A stretch of DNA of 64,000 nt. Source: Bremia lactucae (Eukaryota > Oomycota > Peronosporomycetes > Peronosporales > Peronosporaceae). Numbering within the stretch: position 1 is the first letter of the stretch; every line of letters starts with the position of its first letter. The notes beneath the pieces are model-generated. The model was not told the origin of the DNA. It did no database searches and worked only from the letters and a program-made list of their open reading frames with translations. The stretch covers positions 40,564 through 104,563 of the forward strand of contig NW_027152195.1 of the NCBI RefSeq assembly GCF_004359215.1. Reading direction: 5' to 3'. The translations under genes and the position numbers were made by a program. Positions 11,000 through 21,575 of this stretch are shown piece after piece.

Positions 11000-11493
11000 T
11001 GTAGGCGGGCACGTCTGTTGCGGCCACGGTCTACTTAAGCAGACACCCCAGCAAAGCGAGGAAGCGGTTTGACCGTCTTCTCTAACAGTGAGGGAGTTGG
11101 TGGGCGCCTAAGCGACCTCACCAAACGAACTAAGTACCTTAGTACAAGTGACGTCACGGGAGCGGTAATCTGGCTCCACGTGCGCACGTACGAACTAGGA
11201 AGAAGTTTTAAGACTGATTTATATTAAATCGTATTATGTAAAAAACTATTTTAACCAATCATAAATTCCTTCTCTGTAGATAGGCGCTGATATGTATTGC
11301 GAGCGAACTATTTTAAATACCTCGTATCTTGGAATCCGCTAGGCGTCATCCTGTGTGCATCACATACGCAAGGGTGAACCATATCGAAATGGTGGGTCTA
11401 GTTACTTCTTTTAAGTAAGTTACCATCTCCTTTAGGTACACAAAGTGTACTTTATGGGGATTGTGTAACATAGGGCAACCTTAGCCCGTTACA
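11000..11493 (-). repeat. LTR, family G (5' LTR of G2)
   Basis: Minus-strand start TGTAACGGGCTAAGG, end CCGCCTACA. It matches 15430-15961 over its length (GAAGCGGTT, GGGAGCGGTAA, TATGTATTGCGAGCG, the ATGTGCATCACAT region). Its right end abuts the family-A LTR of element D, so G2 appears to have inserted there. Confidence 0.85.
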
Positions 11494-12240
11494 AAAGGTA
11501 GAACTCAATGAATTCTAGTTGAAGGGACTCAGTGATTCGTAGAACCAAGTGGCAGATAGTGCCCGAGAGTACACAACTTGGAAAGGCTTGTTACTTATAG
11601 GAACAACCTTTCCTGTTGATTTAAAAAGCGTGCTTTAGTTGTGATATTCTTTTGCGGCTGATTAAATATTCGAAAGCTCTTGACGTGCCCATAGTAAGCA
11701 TTGGCATTATTTTTTTTATGAAAAGCATAATTTCTCTTTATTCTTTTATAAAGCCTATTAGCTTTTGTAGTTGATCTAGTGCGACCTTGAAGGCCAATTA
11801 TTATACCTCGTTCTACTGTTGCCCCTATTTTAGCTTTGACTGTATAGAAGATCTGTTATCGCTGACTAATTTAACTCAGTTTTTTTGACCTCTGCAAATG
11901 TTAAGCATGGCATGCTGGCCTTTATCTACTGATTTATTTCTCCACTTGGTTTTGCTTCTGTTGACAGCTCTTCGCTTATTTTAGCAGCTCTCACCGATCG
12001 CTGCGCAAGCCTAAGGAAGGCACAAGCCACATTAAGATCAAAAGGACTACTGACTATATTAAATGTTTAAGAACCCTTACCCCAGTCACATAAAAAAATA
12101 AACAGATCTCGATCTGGTGGCAGCCACTCGTATTACTAATTAAAATCGGATTCAATGATATCGCCCACTTTAAATAGTAGAAGGGTTATATAATCCACAA
12201 TGTGAATTGTACAATATTAAAGGTTGGTAAACGAAGTGTA
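11494..12240 (-). repeat. 3' LTR of element D (family A), with internal insertion
   Basis: On the minus strand it carries the family-A LTR blocks CCAAGTGGCA..AGTGCCCGAGAG, GAAAGGCTT and CTCACCGAT..GCGCAAGCC, and the CTGGTGGCAGCC region. At the right it is preceded by a polypurine tract (12241-12253, minus strand GATGGGAGAGGG). A foreign ~400-bp segment (11590-11987) splits it, and the left end is cut by G2. Confidence 0.65.
11590..11987. other. Unidentified insertion within the element D 3' LTR
   Basis: The LTR consensus passes directly from AAAGGCTT to CTCTCACCG, but here ~400 bp of AT-rich DNA lie between them. On the minus strand one frame, without a start codon, is open for about 85 residues and includes GATVERGIIIGLQGRTRS and AYYGHVKSF. 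I do not recognise it. It could be a captured gene fragment or another element. Confidence 0.4.
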
Positions 12241-12253
12241 CCCTCTCCCATCA
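12241..12253 (-). other. Polypurine tract of element D
   Basis: Minus-strand TGATGGGAGAGGG directly precedes the LTR; it closely resembles the tract of element A at 8317-8329. Confidence 0.6.
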
Positions 12254-12349
12254 GACTATTACCTAGTGTCTACAGTAGCTCACATTTCCTCTTTGGGGTT
12301 GGATAACGAACAGCTAATCTAATTGCTGTGTTAACATCCCTTTTGTGTT

Positions 12350-12672
12350 ATGACATCCAGACGTGGGTCACCGACCATTTCCTCCTTTCTTGAAGACGAG
12401 GAGCTTTCATCTGAGGAAGAGGGTGAGGAGCTTAAAGCTAGCATGCATTGCCGTGAATACGAGCCTCGTCAGGCTTCCTATAACGTGGTGTCGCGGATGC
12501 TTTCACCGCATTACATAGAACACCCGGCATGATGGCCAAGATATTTAAAAACCTACTTGATGAAGAGCTAGAACAAGCTATCCTCAGGGAGGAGCAAGAT
12601 CATTGTCGGGCTGCAGCCTTTGCGAAAGCAAAGGCTCATAGAAAGCATAGATTCAAACCACATATTTGTTGA
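12350..12672 (+). pseudogene. Antisense frame of element D
   Basis: Read opposite to element D, starting 110 bp from its LTR. The first frame (12350-12532) is MTSRRGSPTISSFLEDEELS with an acidic run SSEEEGEE. After a frameshift near 12530 a second frame (12532-12672) reads LLDEELEQAILREEQDHCRA then AAFAKAKAHRKHRF. Both halves match the antisense frame of element A. No known domain. The short, acidic then Ala/Lys-rich composition would suit a nuclear or nucleic-acid-binding protein, but that is inference. Confidence 0.6.
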
Positions 12673-13619
12673 AGAGTGCCAGCAAAAGCTTTGTAATACT
12701 CGGTCACCGACCTCGTAAGAATTGATACAGCTTCTGCTTCTAGCATCAGATTATTCCTTTTTGTCTGTCTTGGCTATCAGCCACTGTAGCCCGCACATGT
12801 CGTAAGATATTTATTCGCGTTGCGAGAAATTCGCTGAACCTGTGTATTTATCGTAACAGGGCTGATATCAGCAAGCCGATCGGCTATATCTCACGCACCA
12901 AGCCCCAAACCACGTAGTGGTAGCGCTTAAGGAACGCGTGGGTGTGTGAGGCCGTTCACGTGGACATGTCCAATCTGGTGACAAGCACTCGTGTAGATAG
13001 ATTTTCAGAGCGTACCCGTCAAAAGGGTATCTCTATTGGAGACGATTGCCACTGGCAGCCCGTGTTGCCTAAACAAGCGATCAATAAACAGCCTGCTGTA
13101 CATCACCATTAATTGTATCTGGCACAGTCGCTAAATGAGCCATTTTGATCAAACGGTCAGCGAAGATCACGATGCCCGTATTACCGGCCGAATCTTTCGG
13201 AAGGCCAGACACAAAACCATACTGATAGAATCTTAACACTCAGTGGGTATGGGCAAACTAACAAGCGGTGCCGTTGCATCTGCCAAGGATTTAACTCGTA
13301 TGCAAGATTTGCATGTGCGAACTTAAATGATTACCATTTAAAGAGTTTGGGCCACCAATAACTCTGGCTTACTGATCCGTAGGTCCTTTCTCGAACGAGA
13401 TGACCACTAAAAGAGTATCATGGGCCTAATAGAGGATTCGATACTTTAGATTCTCAGCGTAAGGAACAAGATGCACGGGAAATCCGCGGCATCAGTCGAA
13501 TAGAACAAAAACCCTTATCGATAGAATATCGATGTACGCTTGCTCTCAATCGAGCCGACAATTTAATATTCGAGTTTTAAAGCTCCTTGCTGCGAAGAGC
13601 GTATCGTAAAGCCACACAC
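12673..13619 (-). pseudogene. pol: Integrase of element D, C-terminus deleted
   Basis: Minus-strand integrase remnants run from the zinc-binding region near 13400 through the core near 13200-12960 (LDMST-type box at 12960-12990). The C-terminal part is cut after a segment resembling SQDKQKVQADAKG of element A. The SH3-like end and chromodomain are missing, so integrase joins directly to the antisense frame. Heavily mutated. Confidence 0.65.
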
Positions 13620-14066
13620 TGTTCATCCGTGGCATATGCCGAACGGATTGATCAGTCATCGGCGACGTGACGATTATGATATGAGCGAGCTCATAATCGG
13701 GGCGGCATGAAAACGCATCAGCCAAAGCATATTGCTTTCCTGGCTTATACTGTACTTCAAGGTTGTATTCGGCAAAGAAAGAAATCCACCGAGCCATTAT
13801 CTGTAAGAGATGAGGTGATCTAGCCGCAGTGCGAAAAGACGCATGACCTGTAGAGATCACAACAGGCATAAGGCCAAGCAGATGTACTTTTAATGGACAA
13901 GAGCATTCTTCATCGCAAGTAGCTCTTTTTTGTGAACAGGGCAGTTCTTCTGCAGCCTCAAGCTGCTAGACTCGACCATCTTCATCTGTTTGTTACAAAG
14001 CGCTGCCTTGGCAAAATCAGATGCATCACAGAAGGAACTGAATGTCTGTTTAGGATCCGGTAAAAT
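13620..14066 (-). pseudogene. pol: RNase H fragment of element D
   Basis: Minus-strand reading gives CPVHKKELLAMKNALVH, then STGHASFRTAARSPHLLQIM and ARWISFFAEYNLEVQYKPGK then YALADAFSCRPDYEL (13546-13869). This is the RNase H tail of Gypsy pol. Protease and RT are absent: the sequence passes straight from Gag (14078) to RNase H, an internal deletion. Confidence 0.75.
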
Positions 14067-14077
14067 ATTTAAAAAGC

Positions 14078-15000
14078 CTAATTATTCCTAGTAGGGCTTC
14101 CCACCCGTACTGAGTACCGCCGTTTTTCCGGACCGTACCAAATTCTGGCGTAAAGTGGGAAATTTCTCTTTCGAGCTTTGCGGGGGTTGCGTAATGGACA
14201 CGCCAGACGCAAGTTTCTCGTTCTCCCGCACATATAACATCTATTACTGTTGCACATGTTCTGTTGTTCCATAGTTTGAATGTTCGCTTCTGCTTCCTCA
14301 GGGCTGAGGTCCATTATTTCAGATCTGTTAGACAATTCAGATGTGCTAGACGAGCTAGCATGATGCCGTGCGTACCGTAGCTTGCGCCATAAAATTGAAC
14401 GGGCGTGCAGCAAAAATACCCATAGCCGCTTCAGATGAAACGGGAAGGATTCGAAAAATTCCGGTCTGGCAACGCCATCCATAAGAAGCGTACCACAAAG
14501 CTTCTGATAATGGGACACGGTGCTAGCCAAAATATGAGCATGCAACTCTTGGACATAGTCGGACATGTCTATCTACACTGACCGGAAGAGAAGAAGCGTG
14601 AACGTATACGATAAGCCTGATTAGAGGGGCAAACGCGCGAGACAATTGCTTTTTCAGATGGTCTAATTGGAAAAAGCGACGTCTTCAGACGTGTTTCATG
14701 TAGAAGCTCAATCTCTGGCTTGGCTATTCCCACCTCTATATACAAAAGAAGGAGAGTTTCTTTCTTTGGGCCCAGCACTCAAGAGAAGAGGTCGAGCCCT
14801 AAGTTCCTGGTCCGGGACTGGAATGTACTGAGTCGCCATGGATGCTGCTAAATGGTCGTGGACCTGCCTAGTCAGGATGCATAAAAGTGCAGAAAGGTAT
14901 CTAGACACTCACTGAGTACCTCTGGGCCTTACGGCAGATTAAAATTTATTCGCTCATCCTGAACCAAGGTCTTAACGCAAAGCATGAGCCTTTAAAAGGT
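14078..15000 (-). pseudogene. gag: Gag of element D
   Basis: The minus-strand frame at 14908-14708 has VHDHLAASMATQYIPVPDQE and LRARPL, matching element A. The 14566-14078 frame has MSDYVQELHAHILASTVSHY, the acidic MDLSPEEAEAN and a nucleocapsid-type CYMCGRTRNLRLACPL (a zinc knuckle with its His lost). Frames are joined by shifts. It lies inside its 5' LTR (from 15075). Confidence 0.75.
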
Positions 15001-15053
15001 CAAGGATAGGTTCCATCCTCATATAGGAACGTCTATAAGGACGCAAGCGTAGA

Positions 15054-15074
15054 TTGACTACAGGTGCTGCCAGA
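15054..15074 (-). other. Primer-binding site of element D
   Basis: Minus-strand TCTGGCAGCACCTGTAGTC follows the LTR end CTCCGCTACA, one substitution from the shared TGGTAGCAC block. Confidence 0.55.
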
Positions 15075-15429
15075 TGTAGCGGAGCTACCTCGCTCCTTAA
15101 GTGTAAGTAAGACTTAGAATCGAAGAGTCACTAAGCTCTATGGAACTATTCATTAAAATTCAGAAGAGCCGTTTAAGCTTTTAAAGCTTGAGTCCTACTT
15201 AGTGATTCGTATAATGAATTGGCAACTAATACCATAGAGTATGCACCTTAGTAGTCTCTAACTCCTACTGATCACAGCGAGAAACCTCATGAAGGCACGG
15301 GACACTTTTAGCTTGAAAAGAGAGCAAAATTTTATATATTTGAAAGTAGAATCTTCATTTTAAGTTTCCTTTTATATTGGCTCTGCCACCAGATCCATAT
15401 CTTGTGGCTGACGCGTGTATCGCACCATA
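15075..15429 (-). repeat. 5' LTR of element D, left part (interrupted by element G)
   Basis: Minus-strand end CTCCGCTACA and family-A LTR internal blocks. It breaks off at CCATA (15425-15429), where element G is inserted, and resumes at 30104-30185. There the remaining LTR start reads, on the minus strand, TGTAACGGATAACACTTCAG. Confidence 0.7.
15425..15429. repeat. Target-site duplication of element G, left copy
   Basis: CCATA just outside the left end of the G LTR; the same five bases follow its right end at 30099-30103. Five-base duplications are standard for Ty3/Gypsy insertion. Confidence 0.75.
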
Positions 15430-15961
15430 TGTAGCGGGCACGTCTTAATGCGGCCACGCTCTACTTAGACACACACCCTTGCGAAGCGAGGAAGCGGTTA
15501 GACCGGCTTCTCTTGCGTGCAGTGAGGTAGTTCTGGTGGGCGCCTTGGCGACCTCATTCAACGCACTAAGCGCTTTAGTAAAGTGTCGTCACAGGAGCGG
15601 TAACCCGGCTCCTCGTGCTCACTTACTAAGTAGAAAGTAGTTTTCAGACTGATTTATATTTAATCTCATTAAATATAAATATCTATTTTTACCAATCAAA
15701 TATGTCATCGCTGTAGATAACACTAATATGTATTGCGAGCATATCTTTCTAGATACCTCGCGTAACGGATGACGCTAAGCATCATCCCTCCTAATGTGAA
15801 TGCACCTATGTGCATCACATTCACAAGGGTTGGTCACAAATGTGAACCACACCCGAGTGGTGGGTCTAATTATTATATTTAAGTAATTGACCATCCCCTT
15901 AAGTACACCAAGTGTACTTAACGGGGACTATGTAACATTAGGGCAACTTTAGCCCGTTACA
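15430..15961 (-). repeat. 3' LTR of element G
   Basis: Minus-strand start TGTAACGGGCTAAAG next to the polypurine tract, left end TGTAGCGGG (plus-strand view) next to CCATA. Full-length family-G LTR, 532 bp. Confidence 0.9.
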
Positions 15962-15974
15962 CCATCCCCCCTTC
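15962..15974 (-). other. Polypurine tract of element G
   Basis: Minus-strand GAAGGGGGGATGG immediately upstream of the LTR start. Confidence 0.75.
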
Positions 15975-16070
15975 AAGAATAAATTTACATTTAAAAAATT
16001 CCTCAAAGAGGAAGAAGGAACTGCGAGCTGCTTAACGCGCCGCTACTTCTCTTGTTCACTCTAGCGACCT

Positions 16071-16337
16071 GTGTTTTCATACACGGCGCCAAAGTTGTCA
16101 CCGAAAAGGGGCACTTTTGTGGTTCGTGCGAAGACGCCCACTCAACCTCGCCCTAAGTGCACGGGCCGCGTTAACTCGCCGGCCAATACGTTAGTCGAAA
16201 CGCCGACAGCTACTGCTGCTGTCGCATTAACGGGGCTTAAGGATCCATCCCACTTTAATAGTGAGGATATTGATCCGTCGCTCATTGTCGACTACAATGA
16301 GTCGAAACCGTTGCAGCATGAAGTCCAGACTTACTGA
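16071..16337 (+). pseudogene. Antisense frame of element G, C-terminally truncated
   Basis: 88 codons on the strand opposite to G, starting with MFSYTAPKLSPKRG 110 bp from the 3' LTR. It is Ser/Thr/Pro/Ala-rich (TLVETPTATAAVALTG) and then contains SEDIDPSLIVDYNES. The antisense frame of the unrelated-LTR element at 45555-46333 has ECDPSLEVDYECES at the same place. Downstream it is cut by the deletion that fused it to integrase near 16317. No known domain. Confidence 0.6.
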
Positions 16338-16544
16338 CTTCCAACAATCCGTTGGAATCGGTAGCGGCTTCAGTGGCGCACTGCTGGATGGGTGCAGGCA
16401 TAATGCGCTGACACTGTTCGCAAGAGCAAATATAGTTGGCCACCCATCTATATAGGTGTGGTTACCAAAATTTCTGTGACACTCGTAAGAATGTCTTTTT
16501 TCACGGCCCAGATGCCCATTAGATGGCGCATCATGGACCTCGTG
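16318..16544 (-). pseudogene. pol: Integrase of element G, part beyond the LINE
   Basis: Minus-strand LKLMILHEVHDAPSNGHLGR then EKRH continues the frame broken at the right side of the LINE (YVPHDTDLKQMI at 26126-26170). It ends in PLKPLPIPTDCWKSVSLDF, the start of the catalytic core, where it fuses to the antisense frame. The His residues of the zinc-binding N-domain are visible; the rest of the core is deleted. Confidence 0.8.
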
Positions 16545-16561
16545 AAGGATCATCAGCTTCA
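16545..16561. repeat. LINE target-site duplication, left copy
   Basis: AAGGATCATCAGCTTCA here and AAAGATCATTTGCTTCA at 26109-26125 agree at 14 of 17 positions. They encode the same integrase residues, so they are the two copies of the LINE target site. Confidence 0.7.
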
Positions 16562-16635
16562 CACTTTTCAATTTGCTGTGGTACGAACCCAGCGATTTGA
16601 AACCAGCTTTCTGAACCAAGCGTTTAAACTTACGA

Positions 16636-18436
16636 GTGCGTATGAGTGGCGGCGACGGCTCCTCTCGGGCCGGCCGCCCCCCCCCCGGGCCACCCGACCC
16701 CCCGGACGGGCCCCCCACTTCAGCCTTAGCCGCTCCAAGTCCACCAGAGCAGGCGGCAACGGCGAACCGACTTGGGGAGGTAGAAGACACGACAACGGAA
16801 GAGAGTTTGGACTCCACCCCAAACCCTAGCGCAGGTGCGATACTGCCCACGGCATGGACATCTGAGGAAGCAGCTCGACGTCTGCAAGTGCGCGCAGAAC
16901 AGGATGAAGAGGCAGCAGCTGCAGAGTCGCAGATGAAGCGGCTTTATCAGATAGCGACGAGTGATTATCCTCTCCACGAGGACACGGCGTTGCGGCCGAT
17001 GTTGGAGGAGGAGCGCGAGGCTCTAACAGCTTATGTGAAGAGGCGTTTGGAGCTTCCTGCCCCCCCCTACGTTCCTTGTGTGCACCACACCTGGCCTACA
17101 GAGAGCAGCAATGATGGCATATCACCATTTCAACGTGGAAGGGGTGCTAATAGCAGATCTCTCCGCCAGACTTCGACTGGGTAAATCTATCCCACGAAGG
17201 TCACTGGTACGCGAGCTAGTAGAGGCTAACGCATGCGCTGATGCTACTAAGAAGGTGATGGAGCAGTTTACTCGAGCAGCGCAACGCGTGGTGTTTGACG
17301 GGCAGCACACTCTTACCTTCACGTTAATGTCTAAGCGGGCGGCGAATGATCTGGCGAACAAGGAATTTAAATTGAGAGAATGTATTATCAAGCTGCAAAG
17401 CGCGGAGAATAACATCGACGGTACCCGATCCTCCCCGCAAGTGGCCAGACACTATGCCGTCCGAATCCTGGGCACAGAAGGATTGGGTCCGATTCTTCTC
17501 CGAACCGTCTTTAGCCAAATTGCGGGCGAATATATTCTGGATATTCGACACCCTGGGGTACAAGGCTTAAAGGAGCATGACAATAAATACTGGACGGTCA
17601 TTTTCTCCTCGATGGAATGCCCGGAACTTCTGTTTAATGTCACTTCACTAAAAATTGGGGAGCAGACAATAATGCTACATCACTTTCAACGACTGGCAAC
17701 AGCTCCGTGTCGTACTTGTTATTACCTCCAACACACCGCGAAGTGTAGGGTGCCAGAGGAACGTATTGAGGAATTGCGGGCGTCGAGACAACGAATATAC
17801 GTCGGCACGGTACCTGATCACACAGTACCGTATTTTGACAACTGCACGACAGTGGAAGATCTGGACCTAGCGCTGACAGCATGGACGGGTGGACTTGTGG
17901 ATCTTTTCACCGGTGACGGAGGACGAGTGCTTGAGCCAGTTGAACTGCCAGAACGACATGATCAACGACACAGGAATGCACCCGGAGGAAACCAAAGCGA
18001 ACATGTGCAACCGGATGAAACTGGATAGACTGTCATACGGCGCCAGCAGCGCCAACCTTCACAGAGGCAGAAGCAACCATCTCGCAGCACCAAAGGTCGG
18101 GGCCTCAGAAATGGGCGATGCCATACACCGTCAACACAGACATCTCAACCACGTCAGTTCGGGCTGCCGCAGCAGCATGGTGCGCAGCAGGCGCATCACG
18201 GGGGAGCTGGGTTAGGTACGCGGAGTGGATTAACGGTACTTCCACCTATCGCCACGGAGTCACAAGTAGCTGTGGGGCGCTCAGGTACTGGTTTAGTGCC
18301 GAGCACAAGCTCTGTTGACGAAGGGAGACGGCGGGAAAATGCTCAAGGTTTGAAACCGCAAACTCATGGATTTATGATCCATCGTAGCATATATGCGGAA
18401 TTGGAAGACAGCTCCGAAGATGAAGACGATTACTAG
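16636..18436 (+). pseudogene. LINE ORF1 (Gag-like RNA-binding protein)
   Basis: The N-terminus is Gly/Pro-rich (RPPPGPPDPPDGPP), followed by an acidic and Ala-rich segment. A run of eight C at 17060-17067 shifts the frame; the protein continues as YHHFNVEGVLIADLSARL to HVQPDETG. A TAG at 18026-18028 interrupts it. The same frame runs on, Gln/Arg-rich, to EDSSEDEDDY and a TAG at 18434. A Cys/His cluster, CRTCYYLQHTAKC (near 17710), resembles a CCHC knuckle with one spacing changed. Such proteins coat LINE RNA. The frame is the same as that of the OTU region downstream, so the two may once have been one polypeptide. Confidence 0.75.
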
Positions 18437-19411
18437 GATGTCCAGTCCTTTCCGACGCAACAGGCAGATATACAACAAGATGGAGCTACGCAGGAGTCGT
18501 CGTTGGAGGATCGGAATGACGTAGATATGGATGCCGCTAATGAAGAATTAGTCATGCCCAGTCAGCAAGTTCTTACTCTACACGAAGAATTGGAGATACA
18601 GGAGCCGACTGGGTCTGACGCAGTCATGTATGGCCCTCCATTCGAGTTGGGTCCGACACCCGTCACCAACTGGGTACAGCTAAATCCAAACGATCTTACT
18701 AGCATGGAAGTGGATGATATCGAAATGGACACATCTATTAGGTCGGACGACGCGGCCCTGAATAAGGACACCGGGGAGGGCTTCGAGATCACCAGGGTCC
18801 AAGATCCCAGTTCTCCGCCCAGGCAGGTATCTGACTGGATCGGCAGCCTGCACGGCACGCCAGTCAATGTTCCATCCAACGGTCAATGCCTACTTTATGC
18901 CTTCTTCACGGCTACTACAAACTAGCTCGCGAACCCATTTAAACCGTCTGCGGATCAAACTCGGGCTATTAACAACATCAAGCATCAGGCCACAGATATC
19001 GTACTGGCGAATCTAAGATATGATGTTCAGCTAAAGCTCATGGATCCGTACTTAGAACTGGAGAGAATGTATCCACATGCGGTGACCCCAGCAACGACTG
19101 CTGCCGCGACTGCGGCATTGTACGCACATTTTGCGGTCACACGTGCTCAGTGCGTTAGCAAATCAGTCTCAAGCACCTTGTGGGCAGGCTCCATTCTTCT
19201 CAGGGCACTCGCCGTGTATATACGGAAGCCGATTTATGTGTGGGAAGTTGACAAGACTTCCGCGGCCCATGCGCAGCAATTTTCATATCAAACGTTCACG
19301 ATGCCAAACGGTGATGCACATGAGACAGGTGTAGTGACGGCACTTGTTGACGAGCAAGTCAATAACGTCCTGGAAGCCTGTTATAATCATAAGGTTCTTC
19401 CCCTTATGTAA
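18437..19411 (+). pseudogene. LINE OTU-like cysteine protease domain
   Basis: An acidic lead-in (MEDRNDVDMDAANEELVMP) precedes GTPVNVPSNGQCLLYAFF at 18855-18908. This matches the OTU signature (V-x-x-D-G-x-C-L), with the Asp changed to Asn and the presumed catalytic Cys kept. A TAG at 18923 interrupts it. The frame resumes with a helix-rich segment, WAGSILLRALAVYIRKPIYV then W, typical of the OTU fold, and CYNHKVLPL near 19395 supplying a candidate catalytic His. OTU enzymes cut ubiquitin or polyprotein linkages; the role in LINEs is uncertain. The domain call is by motif, not search. Confidence 0.7.
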
Positions 19412-19413
19412 CT

Positions 19414-20513
19414 GCTAAATCATGCAGAAGGGCACTTAAATACCGGGTCCAGTATGGGCAACAATTCCTAGACTGGAATGCGTTGCCAGGGCCGGGCATG
19501 CGGGCCAGACTAGATAAGGTACACCAGCACGTCGGTCTCCCGGTGCTTAACGCGAGTCACTATGATGAGGAGCCATTAGCGGATATCGCATAGGGGGAGG
19601 AAGTTCCCATTTTGGAGGAGCTGGGTCTCGACGTCTACGCAAGTGGCTCACAGGACACCGGTATCTCTGCAGAGGAATACAACACTCCTGTGCTGAGATT
19701 CGTCGGCCGTGGCAAGCCAATTCACGCTAGAATTTACGAGCGCATACTCGGAACCGCAGAGGTAGACCAGCTATCAATTTCCGACAGGCGTATTCCACAA
19801 CGACTACGGAAACTTAACCAGGAGGCGTTTCAAGAATGGAAGAGGAAATATGGAGAAACATTTGCTCTACCAAACCAACATGGCGAGAACGGTACATTTA
19901 CCGATTATTTTGAATGGATGGTGGAAAATCCAGCCGCGCTTCGCCATGCATTCAAGTTTTTCCCCTACCCANCCCCTACCCAGAGATTGTGGCGCAACAA
20001 TGCCCGAACGAATGGTTACTTAAGTGGGGCGAGGCGGAAGTATTCAGCCATCAGATTCGGATCCTCAGGCTTATAGCAGCCGATGGGGAGAGCGATGACA
20101 GGGCTAGATCGCTTTGTCAATCGTGGTTGGATGAGTGCGAAATGGAATCACCAGAGGATGCGTATAAGCACGCTGCTTCTGCTGATAATTGGCGAGACCT
20201 AGCACGGTATGTGGATTTCTCTCTCCTCAGGCCTAACTCACCTGAAATACCCGTACAACACTGGCTTCTGCTTCACATAATGCCTTTCGTGGTACGAGAC
20301 TGGGGCAGCACTATCATGGCGAGGGCTCCTGGAGCCTCCCTTGGTATCTGGTACACACAGTACCCCTCCATAGTGGACCTGTGTGCTGCCATATTATGCA
20401 CAGCCGATTGGAGTTCGGCTCAGCTATTACTTGTCGGGGAAGCACCTGGCACCACTGCAGCAGTGACGCGTCCAAATAATCGATCTGACGCGGTCGCAAC
20501 CAGCGATAAATAA
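19414..20513 (+). pseudogene. LINE ORF2 region between OTU and endonuclease
   Basis: Open stretches at 19612-20076 and 19914-20513 joined by a frameshift at an ambiguous base (N at 19972) inside a doubled CCCCTACCC, possibly an assembly error. Readable parts: YGQQFLDWNALPGPGMRARL, LGLDVYASGSQDTGISAEEY, YFEWMVENPAALRHAFKFF, LLHIMPFVVRDWGSTIM. I recognise no domain. It is flanked in order by OTU and APE, so it belongs to ORF2 of the LINE. One TAG at about 19590. Confidence 0.6.
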
Positions 20514-20544
20514 ACGTGGCCCGGCCACGCATTCCCAGGAACGG

Positions 20545-21575
20545 ATGGAGCTAACCTCTCTGGAAGATTTCTTCCCGGTACAGACCCAATTGGACCGGGC
20601 AACTACGCTCAGACGCGAGTTCGACATTTTCCGAGATACGAGACGCGCCGAACATAGGAGAAGAGAAGCAGTCGTAAATACTCATAGGCGGAAATATGAT
20701 ACTTCGCCACTACATGCAGATGAAAGGACAACTGGACTCTTAACACAAAATGTCCGAGGTTTTGGAAGATCCGACCAGGACCGCGACGACTGGCTTGCTT
20801 CATTCAAGTGCCAGCACAGCCATGGACAATTTGATGTGGTGTTCCTTCAGAAAACACATGTCATAGAGCAGGATATCCCAGAATTAACTCGGCTTCACGC
20901 AGCACAGTGGGGGTACCGAGTTGGTCAAGAAAGTCCGTTACTTTCGTATTGGGCATCTGCGTCGCTCAAGACTGGGGGAGTAGGCATGTTGATACATCCC
21001 CGGTCAAAATTTAGGGAGCTCCAACCGTGTGCCAAAGAACATTGGACGGACCAATTCATGGCACTGCAAGGCGAAGTTGACGGCCACATAGTGGTTTATG
21101 TAACGTCTATGCCCCAGTCGAGAAAGCTGCCAGAGAGGCCTTCTATTCGGGGCTGACCAGTATACAATTTCCATCGGAAGCACAACTCTATATTGGAGGT
21201 GACTTCAATTGTGCATTGCACTCAGTACACGACAGATCTTTCGCTTCTGCGCATGACTCGCCCGCACTTCGCAGGCTTTTGAAAAAATGGTGTTTGTTGG
21301 ACTCCATACAGCAGTGCATGCCGGAAGCCTCAGAAGAAACATGCATCATGGATTTTCACAAGAATATACATGCGTACTCGTATTCGCTGCCAGGGCTCCG
21401 TCGTGCAACCAGTAGGCTCGATAGGGGGTATGTGAGTGATACGGCACGCTTATGGGCTACTTCCACGGAATTGGATACATTTGGACTAAGTGGAGATCAT
21501 AAGGGGGTTATTACATCTTCGCAACGCGGAGAACCCGGTGCGCATCAAGAGAGAACCCCGGGTTTTAAAACTTAA
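20545..21575 (+). pseudogene. LINE APE-type endonuclease
   Basis: Would nick target DNA to prime reverse transcription. Ordered motifs: LLTQNVRGFGRSD (20735), DVVFLQKTHV (the usual QETH has Glu changed to Lys), GGVGMLIHP, FMALQGEV, a frameshift near 21150, then YIGGDFNCALH (21190), SRLDRGYVSD (21412) and LSGDHKGVI (21490). The order matches L1-type endonucleases. The Glu-to-Lys change and the frameshift would abolish activity. Confidence 0.85.

Noticed and set aside
16227..16850. 207-codon minus-strand frame spanning the LINE left boundary
   Set aside because: Only its 16318-16544 part is integrase; the rest is the complement of LINE ORF1, so the frame is a chance fusion across the insertion point.
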